From contig NZ_CAJODG010000017.1 in NCBI RefSeq assembly GCF_905233635.1, positions 1 through 36,162 on the forward strand: a stretch of 36,162 nucleotides of DNA, given 5' to 3'. The notes beneath the pieces were generated by a model that had not been told where the DNA came from, ran no database searches, and saw only the letters and a list, made by a program, of their open reading frames with translations. Positions 1 through 6,603 of this stretch are shown here, piece by piece (within the stretch, counting starts at the first letter, position 1; each line of letters starts with the position of its first letter). The stretch is from Selenomonas sp. AE3005. Its GTDB lineage: Bacteria; Bacillota; Negativicutes; Selenomonadales; Selenomonadaceae. The translations under genes were made by a program, and so were the position numbers.

Positions 1-70
1 CGTTGCTCCCGTTACAAGAACATCGATGTGCCTGCTCCCTGTCACTGCGAAAGAATCATTCTTATACGGA

Positions 71-279
71 CATCGCTTAGGGCGGAGGTGGTGATGCTTT
101 TCGCAGCGGAACGATTGTCCGAACGCAGTGAGGACTGGCCCACAAACTATAGTCGCTGGACACCATGATGAGTAATCGCGCCGCTGGCCTGCCCGGCGCA
201 AGGCCGCTAAAAAGCCCAGTCGTTTGCTGGTGGGACATTTAGTGTAGCAGCGAAAAGTATTACCACCTCCACCCCGATG
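71..279 (+). ncRNA. Candidate structured RNA of about 200 nt, family not identified
   Basis: Bases 84-104 pair with 250-270 as an uninterrupted 21-bp stem, and 71-75 pair with 275-279 (CATCG/CGATG) as an outer extension. Two pairs in the long stem are G-U on the + strand (93/261 and 96/258). On the other strand these would be A-C mismatches, so the + strand is probably the RNA. Inside the closing stem, smaller pairings are possible: GTCC 117-120 with GGAC 132-135, CCCAC 139-143 with GTGGG 230-234, and a GGCC hairpin around 186-204. I see none of the signatures of RNase P, tmRNA, SRP RNA, T-box or cobalamin riboswitches. The size, long closing stem and compact interior make raiA-type or another large Firmicute ncRNA worth testing, but that is a guess. 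No convincing promoter is visible; TATACG at 63-68 is a weak -10. Bases 1-70 hold no gene I can support. Confidence 0.6.
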
Positions 280-336
280 AGATGTAACAAATAAAAATAA
301 GCAGGCACTAACTGTTAAACTGCAATTTTCACCCAA

Positions 337-369
337 AAAGGCCGTTGACATTTTTCGTCAACGGCCTTT
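337..369 (-). terminator. Rho-independent terminator of the dehydrogenase gene
   Basis: A perfect 13-bp stem (337-349 with 357-369) with a 7-nt loop lies just after the dehydrogenase stop codon. On the minus strand it is followed by a run of T. It may also end the + strand RNA, although the T run on that side is short. Confidence 0.85.
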
Positions 370-376
370 AAACCTG

Positions 377-1336
377 TTACTTTATAACTCCATTGCCCCT
401 GAGCACTGCCTGTATGCTTTCCGCACTCTTTTGCAGCAGCTCTTCTTCCTCTGCCGGCAAAGGCAGTGGTATCCGTTTTTCCACACCATTACAACCAATA
501 ACACTGGGCATAGACAAAGCCACATCATGAACACCATACTCACCATGCAAAGGCATGGACACCGGCATAACACAATGCTCATCGAAAAGCACAGCCTTAG
601 CCAGACGGCAGGCCCCCATCGCTATACCCGTATTTGTCCAGCCCTTCGACATTACCACATCATAAGCCGTATTAACGACTTCCTGCGCAATCTTTTCCCT
701 GTCCAGTTCTTCCTCATGGTCAAAGAATTCATCGAGCCTTGCCAGCGGCACACCACCTATATTGACCGTACTCCAGGCCGGGAAAGCAGAATTGCCGTGT
801 TCGCCTAACATATAGCCCTGCACATCGCTGGCATCCACATGAAAATGTTTGCCCAATATACTTTTAAACCGCATGGTTTCCAAGGTCGTCCCCGTACCAA
901 AGAGCCGGCCAGCCGGATAAGAAAACTCCGTGGCAGCCACATAAGTTGTGATATCCAAGGGATTTGTTATCATAATGAACACAGCGTCACGCGTATAAGC
1001 CGTTACCTGTTTCATCACATCACGAATAACTGCGATATTTTCCTTGGCCAAAAGCAGCCTGTCCATTTTCTGGCCGGGAAGAATGCTCGGCCCGGCAGCA
1101 CAGATAATCACGTCAGCATCACGGCATTCCTCAAAGCCGCCAGCATAAACATGAATTCCCGGCACATAGGCACAAGCTAAGGAATGCATTGCGTCCAAAG
1201 CCTCACCATGGGCAACTTCGGGCTTAATATCAATACAAACGATTTCTGCGGCCAGATGACAGGCAATGGCCCTGGCCAAAACAGCCGAGCCTACATGCCC
1301 CAAACCAATGATTGCTAACTTATGCGGTTTAAACAC
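377..1336 (-). CDS. L-2-hydroxyacid dehydrogenase of the lactate/malate dehydrogenase family
   Basis: This 319-residue cytoplasmic enzyme should interconvert a 2-oxoacid and an L-2-hydroxyacid using NAD(H). The Rossmann motif GLGHVGS is at the N-terminus. The family signatures ITNPLD, GTGTTLETMRFK and GEHGNSAFPAWS (with the catalytic His) are all present, and the length is normal. The specificity loop is odd. Lactate dehydrogenases have AG-x-x-Q-K-PGE-T-R there, but this protein reads GPSILPGQKMDR, without the LDH Gln and with an altered spacing to the Arg. It may therefore be closer to L-2-hydroxyisocaproate dehydrogenase or another broad-range enzyme than to a strict Ldh. The start is GTG at 1336, with AAGGGG about 10 nt upstream. 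It is monocistronic, with its own promoter and terminator. Confidence 0.85.
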   Translation of the reverse strand: MFKPHKLAIIGLGHVGSAVLARAIACHLAAEIVCIDIKPEVAHGEALDAMHSLACAYVPGIHVYAGGFEECRDADVIICAAGPSILPGQKMDRLLLAKENIAVIRDVMKQVTAYTRDAVFIMITNPLDITTYVAATEFSYPAGRLFGTGTTLETMRFKSILGKHFHVDASDVQGYMLGEHGNSAFPAWSTVNIGGVPLARLDEFFDHEEELDREKIAQEVVNTAYDVVMSKGWTNTGIAMGACRLAKAVLFDEHCVMPVSMPLHGEYGVHDVALSMPSVIGCNGVEKRIPLPLPAEEEELLQKSAESIQAVLRGNGVIK

Positions 1337-1392
1337 TTTTACATATCCCCTTTGCCATTTCGTAGATGTATTGTGTACATTAACACTTTTAC

Positions 1393-1421
1393 AGTATACA
1401 TCTTTTTCGCAAAGTTTACAA
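1393..1421 (-). promoter_or_regulatory. Promoter of the dehydrogenase gene
   Basis: Reading the minus strand, -35 TTGTAA (1416-1421) and -10 TATACT (1393-1398) are separated by exactly 17 nt and lie about 60 nt before the GTG start. This fits a housekeeping sigma-70/sigma-A promoter. Confidence 0.6.
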
Positions 1422-1429
1422 ACACCTTA

Positions 1430-1765
1430 TCATTCCAGCTGATTTCTGTCCTGATAAAGCGTTACGAGCATATCCATATTGGAATCCTCGAGCACTTCCT
1501 TGACAAAGCCCTCTGCCCCGCAAATGGCAAAAACTTTCTTGGCTGCTTTAGCTTTTTTGGCCAGACGCAGTATAATCCGCAGCCCGGCACTGGACAGATA
1601 CTCCAACCCTGTCATTTCCACGGCCAGCTTAGTGCTCGACGCCAGTAATTCTTCAGCCTGTTCACCAACTTCCGTAGAAGTAACCCTGTCCAGACGCCCC
1701 TGCAAGGACAATATCGTCCAGACACCTTTTTCACTTACTTCACTGCTTAATAATTTTTCATCCAT
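1430..1765 (-). CDS. STAS-domain anti-sigma factor antagonist
   Basis: This 111-residue single-domain protein resembles SpoIIAA/RsbV. In that family the unphosphorylated STAS protein binds an anti-sigma kinase and frees the sigma factor, and phosphorylation of a Ser turns it off. The motif YLSSAGLR (Ser58-Ser59) matches the phosphorylation loop. I chose the ATG at 1765 (MDEKLL) because AGGAG at 1774-1778 sits 8 nt upstream; longer in-frame starts at 1771 and 1804 are too close to, or upstream of, this site. It lies directly downstream of the PP2C phosphatase gene, its expected partner. No RsbW/SpoIIAB-type kinase is encoded in the window. Confidence 0.88.
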   Translation of the reverse strand: MDEKLLSSEVSEKGVWTILSLQGRLDRVTSTEVGEQAEELLASSTKLAVEMTGLEYLSSAGLRIILRLAKKAKAAKKVFAICGAEGFVKEVLEDSNMDMLVTLYQDRNQLE

Positions 1766-1779
1766 TTTCATTTCTCCTA

Positions 1780-3957
1780 TCAAATGCCCTGCCAATGAAA
1801 GCACAGCATAGTTATATCATCAGAGGCCTCGGCGCCAGCGGCGTGTTTTCCCACGGCCTCCATACAAATAGACACTATTTCCTCTGCCTTTTTCCCCTGC
1901 CCGGCGCTCAATGTGCGGAGCAGCTGTTCCTTGGTAAACATCTGCCCCTCTTTATTCATGGCCTCGGTCACACCGTCAGTATAGAGCAGCATTGTATCTC
2001 CCGGAGCCAGCTGCAGGGTGTTTTCCTTGTATACAAGCCCCTCCATAACGCCCAGCATAGGATTATCCGCCCGGGGCAGGAGCCGGGCAGCCCCACTCCC
2101 CTCCTGCTTATGCAGGAGAACCGGCGGATTATGGCCGGCATTTACATAGCTGACTTGTCCCGTGACCATATCTATAACCGCAGCAAACGCCGTAACAAAC
2201 TGTTCCGCCTCGTTGTTCTGGCAAAGCTCATCATTGGCTATCATAACGGCATCGGCCAGACTGCCGCCCTCCTTTTCCGTTCGAAGAATGCTGCTGCCCA
2301 AAACAGTTTTTGACCTCACCATAAACAATGCCGCTGGCACGCCCTTATCGGAAACATCAGCGATGGTCACCAGCAGGCGTTTATCATCCAGGAAGTAAAA
2401 ATCATAAAAATCGCCCCCTACTTCCTTTGCCGGCTGCATGGTAGCAAACAGCTCACAGCCTTCCTGACTAGGGAAATCCTGCGGCAGGCTCCCGGCCTGA
2501 ATGCGCGCCGCGACAGACAGTTCCGTCGCAATACGTTCTTTCTCAGCTGCTGCCTGCTCCAGTTTCTTGATATAGCGCCGCAGCTCATCAGTCATTTGAT
2601 TAAAACTTTCTGCCAGCTGCTCAATCTCATCGCCTGTTTTAAGCGAGAGCTTTTTTTCCAAATTGCCGCTGGCTATATCACGCACACCGGCCGTAAGGGT
2701 GAGCAGCGGCTGCACAAAACGGTCTGCCGCCTTGCGGCTGGCGTAGTACAACATCAGCAGCAATAGCAGCAGGAGTACTGCTGTGCGCAGCAGATTATCC
2801 CGGAAATATTTGCTGAAAGCAGCAAAAAAGTTCTCCGCCTGTGTCAGCAGATGGTCCTTAGCTGCCTGTGCCGGCTGAACCACAACGTCCTTTTCTATCA
2901 GGGTGCCATAACTCCACTTCATGGACGGTATCGGCGCATAGGCAATATAATACTCCTTCCCCTCTACCAACACCATGTCAACCGCAGTTTGTCCCTCTAC
3001 CATGCTCACAGCCTTGGCCGCTAAATCCTGCTCTGTGCCCTGCCGCAGGTCGTCTCCTTTTTCAGCCGCTGACAGCACACCATCCTTCTCCGATGATAGT
3101 ACCACCTGCCCCTGGGCATTCAAGATGAAGTTAACATTCGTTCCTTCCAACTCATTGGTGGCGAGCTGTTTATAAAGTGAATCGATATTATGTGCTATGC
3201 CAGCGCCCCCGGCAAAACCATTTTTATCATAGTAAGGTGCCATGCAGGCAATGGCCGGATACCCTTCTATGCCTACGAAAACATTCGTGAATATAGTTTT
3301 TCCTGTGGCTTTAGCCTCCTTGTACCAAGGACGGTTTCGCGGGTCAAACGAGGGCGCATACCACTCATCATAAAACTTTACATTCTCATTGCGGTCTGCC
3401 ATGACATCTACGCTGATAATATAACCAAGCTCAGCGGCATAAAAATAAGTCAATTCATGGCCTGGTTCATAGGTATTCGCCCATAAGGCCATAGTCTCTG
3501 CGGCATTGGCGGCGATATCAGCCTCAGGCATAACATCGGCGATATGTCCACTCGCGCGCAGTGCCGGTGTAAAAAACAGATAAGGCTGGCCGGAGGCAAT
3601 AGGTGTTTCCCCACCAACAGGCAGACGGCGGGGCAGATAATTATCCGGTTTTGTCAGAATCTGCGTCATCGTCTTGGCCAGCAGTTCCGTGTCCTCTTTA
3701 ATTCTGGCCATTTCACTGTCTATGCGGGTGGCCTTTTCCCGCGCCAGCAGCGCAAACCGCTGCTTGGCCTGTTCATCAGCCACTTGCTCAGCAAAAGCAG
3801 CCGACGCCGCGCCCATTTCCTGTCCCTGTTCTATCGTATACCGGCGTACATCATTGAGTCCATAGAAGGAAACTGCCTCAAAAGCCAGAAAGCATACGAT
3901 TCCTGTCCAGAGAACCAGACGGAACAAGCGCTGCTCGATACTCATTCTGACCTTCAC
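1780..3957 (-). CDS. Membrane PP2C (SpoIIE/RsbU-type) phosphatase with Cache sensor and HAMP
   Basis: This 725-residue inner-membrane protein should dephosphorylate the neighbouring STAS protein in response to an extracytoplasmic signal. In order it has a transmembrane segment (about 13-30), a large periplasmic double-Cache-like region (about 35-385), a leucine-rich second transmembrane segment (about 390-410), HAMP (about 412-465), a short coiled coil and a PPM/SpoIIE catalytic domain (about 500-720). Metal-binding motifs visible are GGDFYDF, IADVSDKGVPAALFM, NAGHNPP, LLYTDGVTEA and ASDDIT. The start is GTG at 3957, with GGGGGG 7 nt upstream; the next ATG is only five codons in, so the choice matters little. 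The gene is separated from the exporter operon by a terminator. The target sigma factor is unknown; the ECF factor at 4505 is an unlikely target because its class is not normally controlled this way. Confidence 0.9.
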   Translation of the reverse strand: MKVRMSIEQRLFRLVLWTGIVCFLAFEAVSFYGLNDVRRYTIEQGQEMGAASAAFAEQVADEQAKQRFALLAREKATRIDSEMARIKEDTELLAKTMTQILTKPDNYLPRRLPVGGETPIASGQPYLFFTPALRASGHIADVMPEADIAANAAETMALWANTYEPGHELTYFYAAELGYIISVDVMADRNENVKFYDEWYAPSFDPRNRPWYKEAKATGKTIFTNVFVGIEGYPAIACMAPYYDKNGFAGGAGIAHNIDSLYKQLATNELEGTNVNFILNAQGQVVLSSEKDGVLSAAEKGDDLRQGTEQDLAAKAVSMVEGQTAVDMVLVEGKEYYIAYAPIPSMKWSYGTLIEKDVVVQPAQAAKDHLLTQAENFFAAFSKYFRDNLLRTAVLLLLLLLMLYYASRKAADRFVQPLLTLTAGVRDIASGNLEKKLSLKTGDEIEQLAESFNQMTDELRRYIKKLEQAAAEKERIATELSVAARIQAGSLPQDFPSQEGCELFATMQPAKEVGGDFYDFYFLDDKRLLVTIADVSDKGVPAALFMVRSKTVLGSSILRTEKEGGSLADAVMIANDELCQNNEAEQFVTAFAAVIDMVTGQVSYVNAGHNPPVLLHKQEGSGAARLLPRADNPMLGVMEGLVYKENTLQLAPGDTMLLYTDGVTEAMNKEGQMFTKEQLLRTLSAGQGKKAEEIVSICMEAVGKHAAGAEASDDITMLCFHWQGI

Positions 3958-4098
3958 GTTGATTCCCCCCTGCTTTATTCATATATGGCTATGTCTTTTT
4001 CATAACCTTAATATAATAATTTTCTCCTTTTCTATTGTTTATTCCTCCTAAATCACTGTATATTTCTTTCCCGGCCGCTAATCATTTGCCATAAAAAG

Positions 4099-4130
4099 CG
4101 GATATAGCAATGAAACCATTGCTATATCCG
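4099..4130 (-). terminator. Terminator of the exporter operon
   Basis: A perfect 14-bp inverted repeat (4099-4112 with 4117-4130) with a 4-nt loop is followed on the minus strand by TTTTTAT. It lies 64 bp after the last operon gene and before the phosphatase promoter region. The stretch 3958-4098 has purine-rich patches that look like ribosome binding sites but no ORF that I can support. Confidence 0.85.
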
Positions 4131-4193
4131 TCCCCAAAGCTTTATATTTCATCATTAGCTTGTGCTTTCCCATACAATAAGACCTCAGCGCTG

Positions 4194-4409
4194 TCATTCG
4201 ATTTCTTTATTGTTTTTTTCCTGCAGGGCGGGATTACCTGCAGCTACTGCCATATCCAGTTCCTCATCACTGAGGTTCTTGCTCCATTGAGCTGACATAT
4301 TATCCATACGGTGCATAGTGAGCAGCTTGCCCAACAAGGTCTCTTTAATGTTATGGCACTGCGAAAAATCAAACCGTTCCAATTTGTTATCAAGTAATTT
4401 GTCTTCCAT
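4194..4409 (-). CDS. Small peptide, candidate leader-containing substrate of the exporter
   Basis: This 71-residue protein is the last gene of the exporter operon. AGGAG lies 8 nt before the ATG, so it is very probably translated. I do not recognise a named family. The stretch NLSDEELDMAVAAG (about residues 45-58) closely resembles the LSDEEL-x-x-VAGG end of double-glycine leaders that C39 peptidase-ABC exporters cut. Here the last residues are AAG rather than GG. If cut there, only 13 residues (NPALQEKNNKEIE) would be released, which is very short and lacks Cys, Ser and Thr for modification. Alternatives are a regulatory peptide, a chaperone-like accessory, or a leader whose mature part has been lost. 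The single Cys lies in the N-terminal half (FSQCHN). No modification enzyme is encoded nearby. Confidence 0.7.
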   Translation of the reverse strand: MEDKLLDNKLERFDFSQCHNIKETLLGKLLTMHRMDNMSAQWSKNLSDEELDMAVAAGNPALQEKNNKEIE

Positions 4410-4504
4410 TTTATATTCTCCTCTCTTGCTTTACCGAATCTTTGTTTTTCTTTTGCTCTTTATATCCCTGACAAAGCAAAAAAGTGTATTGGTTTTAAAA
4501 AAAT

Positions 4505-5086
4505 TTATTCCTTATCCTCCAACAATTTTTTCAGTTTTTCACGGGCTTGCCGCAATGTCGTACGGACTGTGTTAGCATCAATCCCCAAGGCCTCCCCTAT
4601 TTCTCCTGACTTCATGCCCAGCCAATAGGTCATTTCGACAATTTTCTGCTGACGTTCGGACAAGCTTGCCAAAGCCTGCAGCAATTCCTCATTTTCTTCC
4701 CGCGTCAATGCCTGCTTTTCCGGTGTGTACTGTTCCGGTGCGGCCGGGTCAAAATTTTCTTCCCAGGGCGCATGCATAGTAACAGTTTTGCTGCCATAAT
4801 GCTTGTAGAGAACATTTTGTGCGATACGAAACAGCCATGTGGAAAATGCTCCTTTATCCGGGTCATAATCTTTGAGATGCTGATACATGCGAATAAAGGT
4901 ATCACTTACCATCTCATCCGCCAGTGCAGAATCCTTTGTCTTTCCCATCAGGTGCTGGTACACACGGGGAAAGAAATGTTCATACAGTTCCGTAAATGCC
5001 AGTTCGTCCGTCACTGCGCGCTGAGCCAGGCGGCCCCAGTAATCACTGTCTTTTTTTTGGGGAAAGGTTACAATTCCTTTATTCAT
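4505..5086 (-). CDS. ECF-type RNA polymerase sigma factor
   Basis: This 193-residue protein has sigma region 2 (about 30-95, with DTFIRMYQHLKDYDPDKGAF and STWLFRIAQN) and sigma region 4 (about 140-190, LSERQQKIVEMTY followed by a helix-turn-helix with TVRTTLRQAREKL). No region 1 or 3 is visible, as is normal for ECF factors. It should direct RNA polymerase to a small set of promoters. The gene starts 12 nt after the TolC stop, behind AAGGAG, and is followed after 95 nt by the small peptide, so it belongs to the exporter operon and may autoregulate it. No transmembrane anti-sigma factor is encoded next to it, which is unusual; control could be by transcription alone or by an unlinked or novel anti-sigma (the 71-residue peptide is one candidate). 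Confidence 0.9.
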   Translation of the reverse strand: MNKGIVTFPQKKDSDYWGRLAQRAVTDELAFTELYEHFFPRVYQHLMGKTKDSALADEMVSDTFIRMYQHLKDYDPDKGAFSTWLFRIAQNVLYKHYGSKTVTMHAPWEENFDPAAPEQYTPEKQALTREENEELLQALASLSERQQKIVEMTYWLGMKSGEIGEALGIDANTVRTTLRQAREKLKKLLEDKE

Positions 5087-5098
5087 AAGTTAATCTCC

Positions 5099-6589
5099 TT
5101 ACTTACCGGCAAACTCCTGTCCGACCGCACCAGCGTCCAAGACTTTTTCCGTGTCGTTTTTCTCTTTTACAGGACTATCTTTGACAGCTGCTGCCTGCAA
5201 AGCACTATTGGCGGCGGCACCTTTACGTTCAGCCTCGGCATAAAGGGCAGCGTCAAAGCCCACTGGTACTCCCATGGCTTTTTCCAGGGTAGCACGGTAC
5301 AGATTGTACTGGTAAAGTGCTGTGCTGTAATTGGAACGCGCCTGAGTGAGTTTTTCCTGTGCGTCCGTCACGGAAAGCAGGATATCCACGCCTTCCTCGT
5401 AACGCACCTGCGCGATCATATAGCTTTCCTCAGCCTGCTTAACAGCTGCGGCTGCGGCATGGATATTTTCCTCTGCCGTTTTCATCTGAATATATGCTGT
5501 GCGTGTTTCCAGGCGGATAGTTTTCTGAGTACGTGCGGCTGATTTTTTCGCCTGTTCCACCAGCGCCCCGGCCCGCTTGACATTGGCACTGGTCACCCCA
5601 TTGTCAAAAACACTCCAGTTAACGCTAATACCTGCCTCCCAACCATTACTGCGCTCACTGCGGAAAGGAATGTTGGATGAGATATTCTGACCTGCCGTCC
5701 CTGTAACTCTGGGACGATAACCGGCCTTAGCCGCATCCTGTTGTGCCTGTGCAGCTTTTACAGCATAATCGGCGGACAGGCCATCGGGACGATGTGCCAG
5801 TGCGTAATCCTCACAAGCAGGCAGGTCACGGGGATAGGGCTCATAAGTGAAAATATCTGTCGGCGAAACCACACTGTCCTGCGGCAATCCCACAACACTG
5901 GCCAAGGTACTGCGCGCCACATTGACTGCGCCCTTGGCACTTGACAGGTTCTGCCGGTAATTGGCCAGCCGTACCTCCATCATCAGTACATCGGCCTTGG
6001 CTACCATACCTTCGCTGTATTGGTCGGAAATCAGCTTTAGCTGGGTATTGCCCATGTCTACGGCCTCCTCAGCAATACGCTGCAGATTCTCCCGGTGGAG
6101 CAGGTTGGCATAAGCCTCGGCCGCCCGGTAACGCACCTGCTGACGCGTGTTCTCCAGATCGAGGTCGGCCTGATTTAACTGATACCTGGCACTATCAATC
6201 TGTCCTTCACGCTGCCCTCCCGTATAGATGGGGATAGTAAATGCCCAACTGTTCGAAAAAGTATTATTCATAGCATTAACTTGATCGCCATATTTTTCTC
6301 GCTTATCTTTCGCTTCCTTATAATTACGCCCACCTATACGCATAGCCTGTGAGGACCAACTAATGGACGGTCCGGCGCCACGCCGCGCACTGGACAGCTG
6401 CCATTTCGCCGCGTCCCGGCCATCTTCACTGGCCCCAATGCTCTCATCTGTATCCAGAGCCATCTGCACACTCTCAGCCAGGCTCAGGTCTACAGCCGCG
6501 CCCGTTTCCTGTTCTCCGTATGGTGCTGCACCAGCCTCCCCCCACAGGCAGGAGGCCGCTACCAAACTTGCTATAATCATTTTCTTCAT
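5099..6589 (-). CDS. TolC-family outer-membrane efflux protein
   Basis: This 496-residue protein has a signal peptide (MKKMIIASLVAASCLWGEAGA) and then two repeated outer-membrane efflux regions (about 33-230 and 250-455) rich in long amphipathic helices. This is the TolC architecture: a trimeric barrel and periplasmic tunnel that carries substrates across the outer membrane. The C-terminus continues about 50 residues beyond the last helix with a charged, Ala/Lys-rich tail. It starts 14 nt after the second ABC gene and is followed 12 nt later by the sigma factor, so it is dedicated to this exporter. Its presence is consistent with a diderm cell envelope. Confidence 0.92.
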   Translation of the reverse strand: MKKMIIASLVAASCLWGEAGAAPYGEQETGAAVDLSLAESVQMALDTDESIGASEDGRDAAKWQLSSARRGAGPSISWSSQAMRIGGRNYKEAKDKREKYGDQVNAMNNTFSNSWAFTIPIYTGGQREGQIDSARYQLNQADLDLENTRQQVRYRAAEAYANLLHRENLQRIAEEAVDMGNTQLKLISDQYSEGMVAKADVLMMEVRLANYRQNLSSAKGAVNVARSTLASVVGLPQDSVVSPTDIFTYEPYPRDLPACEDYALAHRPDGLSADYAVKAAQAQQDAAKAGYRPRVTGTAGQNISSNIPFRSERSNGWEAGISVNWSVFDNGVTSANVKRAGALVEQAKKSAARTQKTIRLETRTAYIQMKTAEENIHAAAAAVKQAEESYMIAQVRYEEGVDILLSVTDAQEKLTQARSNYSTALYQYNLYRATLEKAMGVPVGFDAALYAEAERKGAAANSALQAAAVKDSPVKEKNDTEKVLDAGAVGQEFAGK

Positions 6590-6603
6590 AAAAGGTCACA
6601 TCC

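Noticed and set aside
1..376. Possible RNase P, tmRNA, SRP RNA, T-box or cobalamin riboswitch
   Set aside because: None of the conserved sequence blocks of these RNAs can be found. The region is listed only as an unidentified structured RNA.
4772..5542. Long open frame on the + strand (256 codons)
   Set aside because: It lies antisense to the sigma factor and TolC genes, has no ribosome site or recognisable domain, and mirrors their codon pattern.
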